NCBI GenBank assembly: GCA_030431635.1
Contig: JAUIIL010000001.1
Location: 310,001 to 374,000 of the forward strand
Origin: Bacteriovoracia bacterium
GTDB taxonomy: Bacteria > Bdellovibrionota > Bacteriovoracia > Bacteriovoracales > Bacteriovoracaceae
Direction of reading: 5' to 3'
DNA length: 64,000 nt
In this document: positions 17,219 through 25,945 of the stretch, one piece after another
How positions within the stretch are numbered: position 1 is the first letter of the stretch
Layout of the letters: each line of letters begins with the position of its first letter
Program-made: the position numbers and the translations under genes
Notes under the pieces: generated by a model
What the model was told of the DNA's origin: nothing
Databases searched by the model: none
What the model saw: only the letters and a program-made list of their open reading frames with translations

Positions 17219-17631
17219 CTCGCCTTCCTTTTCATTTCATAACGCTTCCAGCAGCTATTAATCCTTGAAAGAAGTCCTTCTAGGTTCCAAGGTTTAAGTA
17301 GATAATTAGAAGCACCATGGGAAATGCAGCTCATGACAGCTTCTCGATCGTTTTCAGATGAGAGCATCATAATGGGTTTATTTTTATTAACAATATCATC
17401 TCGTAGTTCAACTAAAAGATCTTTTCCTGTAAGTTGAGGCATATGATAATCGAGAATGAAAAAATCAATTTTTTCTTTTTCAATAATTTTCCTCGCCTCC
17501 ATGACTGAATTAGCAGTGAAGATTTTTCCATTAAAATTAGATGCTCTTAAATCTTTAACCACATTAAGAAGGACTCTTGAATCATCATCAACAATGAGAA
17601 AATTAATAGTCATAGGAGTTAACATCTGCAT
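17215..17631 (-). CDS. Single-domain response regulator (CheY-like)
   Basis: 138 residues, essentially only a receiver domain. The acidic pocket VDDDS (15-17), the phosphoacceptor Asp61 in FFILDYHMPQLTG, the conserved Ser91/92 after the beta4 strand and Lys113 in YLLKPW are all present, so it should be phosphorylatable. The first codon overlaps the stop of the membrane gene upstream (TAATG), implying translational coupling, and its own stop overlaps the next start by 4 bases. No cognate kinase is adjacent; the orphan-looking histidine kinase at 50453 is a possible partner only by guesswork. Confidence 0.9.
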   Translation of the reverse strand: MQMLTPMTINFLIVDDDSRVLLNVVKDLRASNFNGKIFTANSVMEARKIIEKEKIDFFILDYHMPQLTGKDLLVELRDDIVNKNKPIMMLSSENDREAVMSCISHGASNYLLKPWNLEGLLSRINSCWKRYEMKRKAS

Positions 17632-18092
17632 TAGGCGGCATCCTGTAATTGTTTTTCACTTTTATGGATAATAATCAAATTTTGAATAAAAATTTTCACT
17701 TCTTCAGGGTAATCAACAAAATAACAAGAAAACTTTCTTTCATCTTTAAGAACAAAAACAACTGTTCCAAAGTTATTATCGCCAGAGAGATTATGAATAT
17801 TTTTTAAATCTCTAATATCAAGTTTATAGGCACTAAAACTATAAGGAGATCTTATAATAACGAAGTCTTTAAAGAGCAGGAGTCGGTGGTAACTATCATA
17901 AACGGTAAAGCCACAAATGAGACAAGAAAGGCTCAGGGCCAGAAAAACAAAGTAATTCCCAAGGGACTCTTGAGGGAAAACGTTTTTCATAATGAGGTAT
18001 TGAATTCCCATAAAAAAAACAAGAATAGGTGTCACCCTCAGCAAATGATTCATATGGTTATTATGTTCAATACTTTTAATAAATTGACTCAT
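17631..18092 (-). CDS. Small membrane protein with cytoplasmic tail
   Basis: 153 residues. Two hydrophobic segments (about 20-36 and 46-66) are followed by a soluble domain of about 80 residues with alternating strands (VIIRSPYSFSAYKLDIRDLKNI...TVVFVLKDERKFSCYFV) and a C-terminal helix, a layout resembling bacterial PH-like membrane proteins. The family is not certain. It is the first gene of a three-gene unit whose start and stop codons overlap, so it may anchor or work with the downstream response regulator. Confidence 0.65.
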   Translation of the reverse strand: MSQFIKSIEHNNHMNHLLRVTPILVFFMGIQYLIMKNVFPQESLGNYFVFLALSLSCLICGFTVYDSYHRLLLFKDFVIIRSPYSFSAYKLDIRDLKNIHNLSGDNNFGTVVFVLKDERKFSCYFVDYPEEVKIFIQNLIIIHKSEKQLQDAA

Positions 18093-18134
18093 AAAATTCT
18101 TATCGTGGGATAGGTGAGTGAACTGAAGTTTTTC

Positions 18135-18392
18135 TTAATTAACCGACTCTAATAAGCAAGTATAATTATCTTCATAGGGAGATTTTCTCTTGAGCTTTTT
18201 TCGACATAAAAACTCAACCTTAATATAGTCCGTTTCAAGCTTTGGGTCTTTTCTTTTGATATACTTTTCAACTTGATTAATTTGACCTGTGTTAAGTTCA
18301 ACGGAAGGAAGATTTTTTTGTTCTTTCTTTGAAAGTCCTGCAAATGAATGAAATGAAAGACCTATAAAAAGAATAATCCAACTGATTTTCAT
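18135..18392 (-). CDS. Small exported protein
   Basis: 85 residues from the ATG at 18392, one base after the stop codon of the upstream gene. The signal peptide MKISWIILFIGLSFHSFAG starts there. The frame extends 40 codons further upstream, but that part lies inside the preceding gene and has no signal. The mature peptide is Lys-rich with two Cys (VEFLCRKKLKRK and YTCLLESVN) that may form a disulfide. Function unknown; it is surely cotranscribed with the upstream Cys-rich exported protein. Confidence 0.65.
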   Translation of the reverse strand: MKISWIILFIGLSFHSFAGLSKKEQKNLPSVELNTGQINQVEKYIKRKDPKLETDYIKVEFLCRKKLKRKSPYEDNYTCLLESVN

Positions 18393-18393
18393 T

Positions 18394-19299
18394 TTATTGT
18401 TCTTGGGCCTTCGATGAATTAGTTGCCTTGATGACATCTTCATCAGTAAAACTCTCATCAAGAGCGCATTCTTTGGCCCCAGGGCACTGCCCATCGATGG
18501 CCTTACAAGCAATATTTCTTACTTTATCTTGGCAAGCAATTTTTCCAATACAAATTTTTTCTCCCTGAGTTTTGCAGCCTAACTGAGCAGTCCATTTGAC
18601 TTGTTCAACCCACTGGCAATCAGAAAGTTCTTTCTGTCTCTCTTTCTCTTCTGGAGAGAGCTCAATATCCCACTTACAGGATTTAAATTGAGGTTTATGC
18701 TCCCAATACATTTTTCCTTGGTATTCTCCAGTATACTTGCCATGAAGATGGCCGATAAACTTTTTATCTAAAAAGACATCAAATCCATTATGAACTTGCC
18801 AAGGCTCACCTTGAGCAACAACTTGCTTAAGCCAGCACTTACCTGATTTTTGCTCTTCTCCGTGTCTAAGCTTAGCTTGCTTTTTTTCTTCTACACATTT
18901 CTTGGCCATTTCGCTTAAATTCCCACTCTCTGTACATTTTCTCAGAGATTGTTTTTTTAAAAAATCCTGAGCTTTTTCAGAGAGTTCCCCGCCTTTAAAA
19001 TAGATCTCTAAATCTGTGGCCATCTTTTTTTGACATTTTTCAACATTCACCTGAAGAACTTCAGGGCAATTTTCTAAGTTTGGCGTTGAGCAGGCCATAC
19101 TTAGGTGAGCATGCTGGTAATAATCTCCACAGAAAAAACTAAGCCTAGTCGCAGCAGCTTTTCTTTCTTGTAAACTAGACTCATTACTTGTCCCTGGAAG
19201 GATAGACCGAGAGCAATGCTCGAGAGCTTTCTGATACTCTTCACAAACCTTGGCGTTTGCAAGGCCGACTAAAAGAAAAAAAAGCGTAAAAAACTTCAT
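18394..19299 (-). CDS. Cysteine-rich exported protein, unknown
   Basis: 301 residues from the ATG at 19299, which has AGGAG five bases upstream; the GTG three bases earlier is too close to that site. The signal peptide ends at about ANA-K. Some 20 cysteines are spread through the mature protein, including the pairs CEEYQKALEHC, CPEVLQVNVEKC and CKAIDGQC, so it should be held by many disulfides in the periplasm or outside. A central Trp/His-rich part (NGFDVFLDKKFIGHLHGKYTGEYQ) looks like a small beta domain. No family recognised. An 85-residue exported protein follows at once. Confidence 0.7.
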   Translation of the reverse strand: MKFFTLFFLLVGLANAKVCEEYQKALEHCSRSILPGTSNESSLQERKAAATRLSFFCGDYYQHAHLSMACSTPNLENCPEVLQVNVEKCQKKMATDLEIYFKGGELSEKAQDFLKKQSLRKCTESGNLSEMAKKCVEEKKQAKLRHGEEQKSGKCWLKQVVAQGEPWQVHNGFDVFLDKKFIGHLHGKYTGEYQGKMYWEHKPQFKSCKWDIELSPEEKERQKELSDCQWVEQVKWTAQLGCKTQGEKICIGKIACQDKVRNIACKAIDGQCPGAKECALDESFTDEDVIKATNSSKAQEQ

Positions 19300-19432
19300 C
19301 ACTTCTCCTGCTTAACTTTATCGGTTTCTTTGACATCCACCTAAAGAGAAATCTAAAGTTTTTATTTATCAGCTGAGTTGGACGTGATAAACTCACAATG
19401 ACTTTCATAACATTTTAGCGCACGGAGCAATT

Positions 19433-22108
19433 ATGACTAATCGAGTTGATTCTTTCTCTACAAAACAGAGCCTAAAAGTCGGAGATAAGGCTTATACTTT
19501 CTTCTCTTTGAAAAAGGCACAGGCCGCTGGTCTTAGTGATATAGATAAGCTTCCTAAATCGTTGAAAGTCTTAATGGAAAATCTTTTAAGAAACGAAGAT
19601 AACTTCACTGTAAAAAAAGAAGATCTTGAGGCCATGAACGAGTGGACTAAGACAAAAAAATCAAATCATGAAATTCAATATTACCCTGCTCGAGTAATGA
19701 TGCAGGATTTTACGGGAGTTCCAGCAGTTGTTGATCTTGCAGCGATGAGAGATGCGATGAAAAATATTGGAGGGGATCCTAAAAAAATCAATCCACAAGT
19801 TCCAGTTGAACTTGTTATCGATCACTCTGTTATGGTTGATAGTTATGCCACTGGAGACTCTTTTGATGAGAACGTTAAGCTTGAGTTTGAAAGAAATAAA
19901 GAGCGCTATGAGTTTCTTAAATGGGGACAAGGAGCTTTTGATAATTTTAAAGTTGTTCCTCCTGGAACAGGAATTATTCACCAAGTAAATTTAGAAAATA
20001 CGGCCCAGGTTGTGTGGACAAAAAAAGAAGACGGCGGTGAGCTCGCTTATTGTGATACCCTAGTTGGAACTGACTCACATACAACAATGATTAATGGTCT
20101 TTCTGTTCTAGGATGGGGAGTTGGAGGAATTGAAGCAGAGGCAGCGATGCTTGGGCAGGCAGTGACAATGCTTATTCCAGAAGTTATTGGTTTTAAACTT
20201 GAAGGAACACTTAGTGAAGGAACAACAGCAACAGATCTTGTTTTAAGAGTTGTTCAAATGCTGCGTAAAAAAGGTGTTGTTGGAAAATTTGTTGAGTTCT
20301 ATGGAGACGGACTTCAGAATCTCTCTCTCGCTGATAGAGCAACGATTGCCAATATGGCGCCTGAGTATGGTGCGACGATGGGCTTTTTCCCTATTGATGA
20401 AGAGACAATTAATTACCTGCGCTTTTCTGGACGTGATAAGGATAGAGTGGCCTTAGTGGAGGCCTATGCTAAGGAGCAAGGTCTTTGGAGAAACAAAGGA
20501 GATGCTCCTGTTTTTACTGACACTCTTGAGCTTGATGTTTCAACAGTAGAGCCAGCTATAGCAGGTCCAAAAAGACCACAAGATAGAATCTCTCTCAAAG
20601 ATGCCTCAGCTCAATTTGAAAAAGATATGAAAGAGACTTTTAAAGTCGAGGCCTCTGCGATGAAAAAATCAGTGCCAGTTGAAGGAGCTGATTTTCATAT
20701 CTCCCAAGGAGATGTTGTTATTGCGGCCATCACGAGCTGCACGAATACCTCAAACCCATCAGTAATGTTAGCAGCCGGACTTGTGGCCAGAAAAGCAGCG
20801 GCCCTAGGACTCAAAGTTAAGCCATGGGTAAAAACTTCATTGGCCCCAGGCTCTCAAGTCGTCTCTGACTATCTTGAAGCAGCAGGACTGCAAAAAGATC
20901 TAGATGAGCTTGGTTTTAATTTAGTTGGTTATGGGTGCACAACTTGTATTGGAAACTCTGGTCCACTAAGACCTGAATTCTCCAAGGCCATTTTGGGAGC
21001 TGACCTTGTGGCAACCTCCGTTCTCTCTGGAAATAGAAACTTTGAAGGGAGAATCTCACCAGATGTGAAGGCCAATTACCTAGCTTCTCCTCCTCTGGTT
21101 GTGGCCTATGCTATTGCTGGAAACATGAATATTAATTTAACGACTGATTCGTTAGGAAAAGATAAAGACGGCAAAGACGTTTACTTAAAAGACATTTGGC
21201 CATCAAATAAAGAGATTTCTGAAGTTCTTCGTCAATCTTTGACTCCAGAAATGTTTGCTTCTCGTTACGCCAATGTTTATGACGGAACAAAAGAGTGGAA
21301 AGAGATTAAGGCCTCTGCTGGTGAAACATATTCATGGGATGAAAAATCAACTTATATTCAAAACCCTCCTTTCTTTGAAGGAATGGGCAGAGATCCTGAA
21401 GCTGTTTCAGATATTCAAGGGGCCAGAGTTGTGGCCATCCTTGCTGACTCGACGACAACAGATCATATTTCTCCGGCAGGAAATATCAAAGCAGACTCTC
21501 CAGCTGGAAAATACCTGCAAGATAACGGTGTTTCTATCAAAGATTTTAACTCTTATGGATCAAGACGTGGAAACGATAGGGTTATGACAAGAGGAACTTT
21601 TGCCAATATCCGTATCAAAAACGAAATGCTTGATGGTGTGGAAGGAGGATATACAAAACATATTCCTAGTGGCAAACAAATGTCTATTTACGATGCGGCC
21701 ATGAAGTATAAAGAAGAAGGGACTCAACTTGTTGTTGTGGCAGGAAAAGAATATGGAACAGGCTCCTCTCGTGACTGGGCGGCAAAGGGAACAAGGCTAC
21801 AAGGTATTAGGGCCGTTATTGTTGAGAGCTTTGAGAGAATTCACCGCTCAAACCTTATTGGAATGGGAGTGCTTCCCCTTCAATTCATGGGATCTGATAA
21901 CAGAAAAACTCTAGGACTTAAAGGTGATGAGAAATTCTCTATCACTGGAATTGAGCAGCTTAAGCCAGGAGGAGTGATTGACGCTGAAATCGAGTATGCT
22001 AATGGAGATAAAAAAACTATTACGCTGCAGTCTCGAATCGATACCGCCAATGAGTTAGAATATTATAAAAATGGTGGGATTCTTCACTACGTTTTAAGAA
22101 AACTCTAA
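19433..22108 (+). CDS. acnA: Aconitate hydratase A
   Basis: 891 residues, the normal length of the AcnA/IRP1 type. It isomerises citrate to isocitrate in the TCA cycle with a [4Fe-4S] cluster. Ligand cysteines are seen in ITSCTNTSNP (near 434) and GYGCTTCIGNSG (near 501 and 504), matching the positions in other AcnA proteins. Other motifs: GTDSHTTMINGLSVLGWGVGGIEAEAAMLGQ, GRISPDVKANYLASPPLVVAYA, DSTTTDHISPAG and the swivel-domain GSSRDWAAKG. CGGAG lies five bases before the ATG. It is monocistronic, ending in a bidirectional terminator. AcnA-type proteins can also bind mRNA as apoenzymes; nothing here shows that. Confidence 0.97.
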   Translation: MTNRVDSFSTKQSLKVGDKAYTFFSLKKAQAAGLSDIDKLPKSLKVLMENLLRNEDNFTVKKEDLEAMNEWTKTKKSNHEIQYYPARVMMQDFTGVPAVVDLAAMRDAMKNIGGDPKKINPQVPVELVIDHSVMVDSYATGDSFDENVKLEFERNKERYEFLKWGQGAFDNFKVVPPGTGIIHQVNLENTAQVVWTKKEDGGELAYCDTLVGTDSHTTMINGLSVLGWGVGGIEAEAAMLGQAVTMLIPEVIGFKLEGTLSEGTTATDLVLRVVQMLRKKGVVGKFVEFYGDGLQNLSLADRATIANMAPEYGATMGFFPIDEETINYLRFSGRDKDRVALVEAYAKEQGLWRNKGDAPVFTDTLELDVSTVEPAIAGPKRPQDRISLKDASAQFEKDMKETFKVEASAMKKSVPVEGADFHISQGDVVIAAITSCTNTSNPSVMLAAGLVARKAAALGLKVKPWVKTSLAPGSQVVSDYLEAAGLQKDLDELGFNLVGYGCTTCIGNSGPLRPEFSKAILGADLVATSVLSGNRNFEGRISPDVKANYLASPPLVVAYAIAGNMNINLTTDSLGKDKDGKDVYLKDIWPSNKEISEVLRQSLTPEMFASRYANVYDGTKEWKEIKASAGETYSWDEKSTYIQNPPFFEGMGRDPEAVSDIQGARVVAILADSTTTDHISPAGNIKADSPAGKYLQDNGVSIKDFNSYGSRRGNDRVMTRGTFANIRIKNEMLDGVEGGYTKHIPSGKQMSIYDAAMKYKEEGTQLVVVAGKEYGTGSSRDWAAKGTRLQGIRAVIVESFERIHRSNLIGMGVLPLQFMGSDNRKTLGLKGDEKFSITGIEQLKPGGVIDAEIEYANGDKKTITLQSRIDTANELEYYKNGGILHYVLRKL

Positions 22109-22110
22109 GC

Positions 22111-22143
22111 AAAAAAAGCCCCTTAAAACAGGGGCTTTTTTTT
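22111..22143. terminator. Bidirectional Rho-independent terminator
   Basis: Seven A, GCCCCT (22118-22123), TAAAAC loop, AGGGGC (22130-22135), eight T. It serves acnA on the plus strand and the exported protein ending at 22142 on the minus strand, whose TAA stop lies next to the T run. Confidence 0.92.
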
Positions 22144-23062
22144 AATTACTTTTTAACATTTTTTTTATTTTTTCATTCTTAGCTTCTTGAGGAAAGAGTT
22201 CTATAAAGACGACGTCTTCTTTTAGATTAATAACAATACTATCTTCAGTAACATCGTTAGTGAGCTTTATCATCCCTTTCTCTGAGAACTCTTCAAAACG
22301 TCCAGCAAATTCATAGGTATTACCACTTTTTTCTATTTTATAAACAAATTGATGACGTCCTAAAACCTCTGAAATTTTTACTAATGTTTGATAATTATTA
22401 ATTTGAATTTCTAAATCTGAAGAAGCCATTTTTTCATACATCACTTGCTCACGGGCCACGAAAACTACAGAACTTCTGGGAGCAGTACTCATAGGGTAGA
22501 GGATTTCTGAAAAAGTCACAATTTTTTCCTTGTCTCTTCCTTCGTGATCAAAAACCCTTATAACCTCTTTTTCAAAATCGACATCCATATACCCACGGTA
22601 ATAATTCATTTGATCAAACTTGTAGGTCCATGTGCTATAAACACCTCCAAAGGTAAGATATTTGTCGGTGTAGGAGTAATGTGCGATTGTGACTTTTCTT
22701 CCGCTGGCTTCGTTTAAAAGCTCTAAAAAAGCCTGTTTTTCTTCTTCTTTAGAATTTCTAAGTCCTCTTACATGAAAGCCAACGAGTTCGTTATCAGGGC
22801 TCGAATTCCAGTTTTTTTGAATTTGGGTCATTGGACCTACACTCCCAATATATTTTTCAGGAAGTTTTCCCAAAAGTCCTTGTTCTATGGCCTCGTGAAG
22901 CATGCTCTTACCTTCATCGGAGTGAAAGGGCTCTTTGAGTTTAACTTCGGCAGTATCAGGTAGGGAGTTCCTAACAGTGAACTCAAGTGAGCATTTTTTT
23001 AGTTTAGCAGCTGCAAAGAGATGAAAAGAGAAAAGTAAGTTTAAAATAATGATAACTTTCAT
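22142..23062 (-). CDS. Exported protein, unknown function
   Basis: 306 residues. The signal peptide MKVIIILNLLFSFHLFAAA and AAGGA six bases before the ATG support the start. One Cys lies at the beginning of the mature part (KKCSLEF). The body is mixed alpha/beta with a run of aromatic-rich strands (YTDKYLTFGGVYSTWTYKF, YYRGYMDVDFEKEVIRVFDHEG) and two repeated-looking beta hairpins at the C-terminus. I recognise no family. Confidence 0.7.
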   Translation of the reverse strand: MKVIIILNLLFSFHLFAAAKLKKCSLEFTVRNSLPDTAEVKLKEPFHSDEGKSMLHEAIEQGLLGKLPEKYIGSVGPMTQIQKNWNSSPDNELVGFHVRGLRNSKEEEKQAFLELLNEASGRKVTIAHYSYTDKYLTFGGVYSTWTYKFDQMNYYRGYMDVDFEKEVIRVFDHEGRDKEKIVTFSEILYPMSTAPRSSVVFVAREQVMYEKMASSDLEIQINNYQTLVKISEVLGRHQFVYKIEKSGNTYEFAGRFEEFSEKGMIKLTNDVTEDSIVINLKEDVVFIELFPQEAKNEKIKKMLKSN

Positions 23063-23147
23063 ATTGAATCCTTTGATTGAATTAAATATAAAACAAAACG
23101 CCTAGCGTCAAGAATGCAATCTTAGTCAGTAAATATTATAAAATGAC

Positions 23148-23167
23148 GGCCTACTTTTCTGTAGGCC
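23148..23167 (-). terminator. Probable terminator hairpin
   Basis: GGCCTAC (23148-23154), loop TTTTCT, GTAGGCC (23161-23167), extended by TGA/TCA across one mismatch. On the minus strand it is followed by TTTTATAAT, so it would end the transcript of the gene stopping at 23177. Confidence 0.6.
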
Positions 23168-23176
23168 ATCACTTAT

Positions 23177-24541
23177 TTAAATTCTATAAATATCGAAGAT
23201 CATTGATTTTAATTGTCCAAGACCAGTACTTCTTTTGTTTTTTGGACAAAGTTGTCCATCTCGGGATGCTCGTAAAATATCCTTTGCTAGACCTTTAGTT
23301 GTAAGATTAAGATGAAATTTTTTGCTCACTTTTTTCGTCATTTTAACTAACAGTATTGAATCACAATTTCTGGAAGTGGTCGCACATGTATAAGACTGAT
23401 TAAGTAGAGAGAGAGCTCTACTAAGTCTATTTGAACGGGTCACAATGATAGTAACTCCTGCTATCCAAGCAAAGAAACTACTTGTTCCTATCGTCACAGA
23501 GGCAGCGTTAAAACTACCGTTAAGAAGAGCATGCAAACCTCCAGTTACTATGGGAGAAAAGATACTGATTCCTACCATTCCTCCACCGTTTCTTAAAAAA
23601 TCATTATGGGTCATTTTATAAGAGAAGGCCTTTTTATTATTCGTTTCAATTTTTTGATGACAGTAAGGATACCACTCATCGACATTGTTAAGAATCGTTA
23701 ATTCACCTTCAACTTGATACTCCTTCGAATCAATAAGTCTCTTGTAAGTTAGTATCTGTTGGTATTGTGTAGGACTGTTTTCGATAAAGGTGCGTGAATC
23801 TTTATAGCTATTTTGGCCATAATAGTTTTTCAAATCTTTATTCTTTTGTTCTTTAATCAAATTTACATAGTGATTGATATAGGGAGTATTTAATTCTGTA
23901 ATAATTTTTGAAATTTCACTATTATTTTTTTCATTTTCTTTTGAAAATAAAAGTGCGGTTAAACGCTGAATTTGGTCAGCTGAATACTCCTGGGTCATAT
24001 AGGCTTGAGGATTAAACCTTTTTAGAGTTGAGCGATAAAAAGCGTAAAGTGCTTCGTGAGTGTAAAGACCAGCTTTATGAAAATCACTGAAATGCTCAAA
24101 GATATTTTTAACGATGAGTAATTTTTTTTCTTCGTCTTGATAGTTGGCCACTTGTTCATCACTCACGATGCCATTACATTCAATTTTAAAACCAGCGGAC
24201 TTAAAATCATGAACTATATCAAGTTTCCAATGATTAATATCTTGAAGCTCATCACTACGGATAAGGTCAAGCTCAGCTTTAAAAGCAGTTGCTGTTAACT
24301 TACTGAAACTTTCTAATCTTTTTTCTATCAAGGTTAGTATTTCGTTTAAATTAAAATGATGTTCAGTGATTTTTAAACTAGAGTTTTTTGAATCGACAAA
24401 ATCTCGAAAGATAGCTTTTTCGATTTCTCCAGTTTGATAATTACGGCAAACAACACCACGTCCTCCATTTCCTCCACCTGACGAGGCGTGAGATGAAACT
24501 AAAATTAGACATAGAAGAAACAACATCACTATTTGTTTCAT
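23177..24541 (-). CDS. Exported GGNGG-type protein, unknown function
   Basis: 454 residues with a signal peptide (to about SHA-S) followed by SSGGGNGGRGVVCRNYQTGEIE. This glycine-rich start with a following Cys is, to my knowledge, common in exported Bdellovibrionota proteins of unknown role. The middle is helical; near 330-370 there are two hydrophobic stretches (GGGMVGISIFSPIVTGGL and SFFAWIAGVTIIV) that may be membrane segments or a buried core. Late cysteines (YTCATTSRNC, QLC) could form disulfides. Its ATG overlaps the final stop of the TIGR02147 frame upstream (TAATG), so it would be translationally coupled to that regulator if the regulator were read to its end. Confidence 0.7.
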   Translation of the reverse strand: MKQIVMLFLLCLILVSSHASSGGGNGGRGVVCRNYQTGEIEKAIFRDFVDSKNSSLKITEHHFNLNEILTLIEKRLESFSKLTATAFKAELDLIRSDELQDINHWKLDIVHDFKSAGFKIECNGIVSDEQVANYQDEEKKLLIVKNIFEHFSDFHKAGLYTHEALYAFYRSTLKRFNPQAYMTQEYSADQIQRLTALLFSKENEKNNSEISKIITELNTPYINHYVNLIKEQKNKDLKNYYGQNSYKDSRTFIENSPTQYQQILTYKRLIDSKEYQVEGELTILNNVDEWYPYCHQKIETNNKKAFSYKMTHNDFLRNGGGMVGISIFSPIVTGGLHALLNGSFNAASVTIGTSSFFAWIAGVTIIVTRSNRLSRALSLLNQSYTCATTSRNCDSILLVKMTKKVSKKFHLNLTTKGLAKDILRASRDGQLCPKNKRSTGLGQLKSMIFDIYRI

Positions 24542-25374
24542 TATTTTTCTCCTTTTTGAGTCAATGAGTAAAACTGCATTGCAAATTGATAAATTTCTTC
24601 TGATTTTTTATTAGGAGTTTCATAGCGACTAATCAGTTGCTCTAAAAACTCTCGCATTTCTTTTTTTATGGCCGGTAAATCTTTTGCCCTAATTCCAAAA
24701 GCAGTCGCATTATATTCTCTCTCCTCCGGCTCCTGCTGGGTAAGCTGCTTACTGGCTTCTTTTAAAATATTCTGATGAAACTCTTGTAAGGCCAGGTTTT
24801 TAATGTCTTGTTTGGTATAAAGGTGATCGTTAGAGCGCTGAAGGTTATCACTAGCGTCTTTATTGAGAAGGTTAAGCTCTAAAAGTCTTTTAATACTTTT
24901 CTTGATTTCAGCTGTCGTTGCTTTATTTCTTAATCTTTTTTATATCCAATCAATATCAGATTGGAAGTCATTTAAGGTTGTCAGTTCAATAATGGCCATA
25001 TGAAGAGGGTTTTTAAGAAAATGAAAACTCTCAATTTCATAATAATTTAAACTCTTTTTAGGAGAGATCTCAGTAAGTCTTTGTTTGTAATAAACTTTAA
25101 CTTTTTCGCTTTTGGCCTTCTTAAGCTCTATCATTGTTTCGAGATAGAGGGACTCTTTGGTATTTAATTTGAGACTTCGACAAACTGAGAGAAAATACTT
25201 TTTAGGTAAATGCCTCTTCCCTTTGACGATGTCATATAAGGTTCCATGACTATTAACCCCAAGCTGCTTGGCCCATGAACGAATCGTAAAATGTGCATTC
25301 TTGCTTTTCTTTTGTTCCCAAGAATCATTAAGAAATTGAGAAGGGTCTTCATAGTCGTAAATAGATAAATTCAT
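24541..25374 (-). pseudogene. TIGR02147-family regulator with an in-frame stop codon
   Basis: The frame from 25374 gives 144 residues with a helix-turn-helix-like N-terminus (FTIRSWAKQLGVNSHGTLYDIVKGKRHLPKKYFLSVCRSL...LETMIELKKAKSEKVKVYY) and the family-typical FHFLKNPLHMAIIELTTL, then stops at TAA 24942-24940 right after SDIDWI. The same frame goes on without another stop for 132 codons (KRLRNKATTAEIKKSIKRLLELNLL...) to TAA 24543-24541. Together about 277 residues match the usual length and order of TIGR02147 proteins, in which DxxWIAKRL continues into a winged-helix-like part. A nonsense mutation is the simplest reading; stop readthrough or a sequencing error are alternatives. Confidence 0.8.
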
Positions 25375-25556
25375 TCTTCCTCTTTATTGGCTGTAAATAT
25401 AGTGAGCTTATTTCGTTTAAACAATTTTTATGAGCACAAAGTGAAGCAAGAATGAGAACAGAGGCGTGATTTCAAATAGTTAAATCATTTGGCTATTGGT
25501 TAATTGGGCCCAAAGCTTTGAAGAGTCTTTTCACATCAGTTTTAACTATTTTTAAT

Positions 25557-25603
25557 GTTTATAATTATATACATAAATGATTAAAAAGTGTATAATTATA
25601 AAC
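25557..25603. promoter_or_regulatory. hipBA promoter with two HipB-type operators
   Basis: Two 16-bp near-palindromes, GTTTATAATTATATAC (25557-25572) and GTGTATAATTATAAAC (25588-25603), have centres 31 bp apart, about three helical turns. Site 2 contains a perfect -10 TATAAT (25591-25596); TATACA at 25568-25573 in site 1 serves as -35 with a 17-nt spacer. The hipB ATG at 25607 is only 10 nt beyond the -10, so the mRNA is nearly leaderless. Binding by HipB would block the polymerase directly. Confidence 0.75.
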
Positions 25604-25606
25604 ATT

Positions 25607-25945
25607 ATGAAGACTAAGAAAAAACCGATATTACCACAAACTAAAAAAACCCTAGAGGCGTTTGGGGAAAATATTAAACTTGCCCGCTTGAGAAGAAAGC
25701 TATCTATGGAGCAAGTAGCTGAGCGTGCAGGTATTAGTCGTTCAACTCTCGTGAAAATAGAAAAGGGGGATGATAGCGTCTCAATGGGAAGTTATTTTCA
25801 AGTGTTGTTTGTCATGAGACTCGACAAAGATTTTCTTGATGTTGCTAAAGATGATGTTCTAGGAAGAAAAATCCAAGATGCGGGCCTTGTTACAAAACAA
25901 AGAGCGCCAAAAAGAAGTAGAGATAATGATGTCGAAGAAAAATGA
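25607..25945 (+). CDS. hipB: HipB-like Xre-family antitoxin/repressor
   Basis: 112 residues from ATG 25607. An earlier ATG at 25577 lies inside the promoter between the two operators, so it is unlikely to be in the mRNA. The helix-turn-helix spans about 20-75 (FGENIKLARLRRKLSMEQVAERAGISRSTLVKIEKGDDSVSMGSYFQVLFVM), the typical HTH_3 of HipB-type antitoxins, followed by a basic tail. HipB binds its own operators and neutralises the HipA kinase. Its 3' end overlaps hipA by 20 bases. No Shine-Dalgarno, consistent with a near-leaderless transcript. Confidence 0.85.
   Translation: MKTKKKPILPQTKKTLEAFGENIKLARLRRKLSMEQVAERAGISRSTLVKIEKGDDSVSMGSYFQVLFVMRLDKDFLDVAKDDVLGRKIQDAGLVTKQRAPKRSRDNDVEEK

Noticed and set aside
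24930-24945. Frameshift as the cause of the split TIGR02147 gene
   Set aside because: The coding continuation is in the same frame as the upstream part, so it is an in-frame stop, not a frameshift.
25557-25603. CRISPR-like or transposon-end repeats before hipB
   Set aside because: There are only two short palindromic copies aligned with -35 and -10; they are operators, with no spacer series or transposase.
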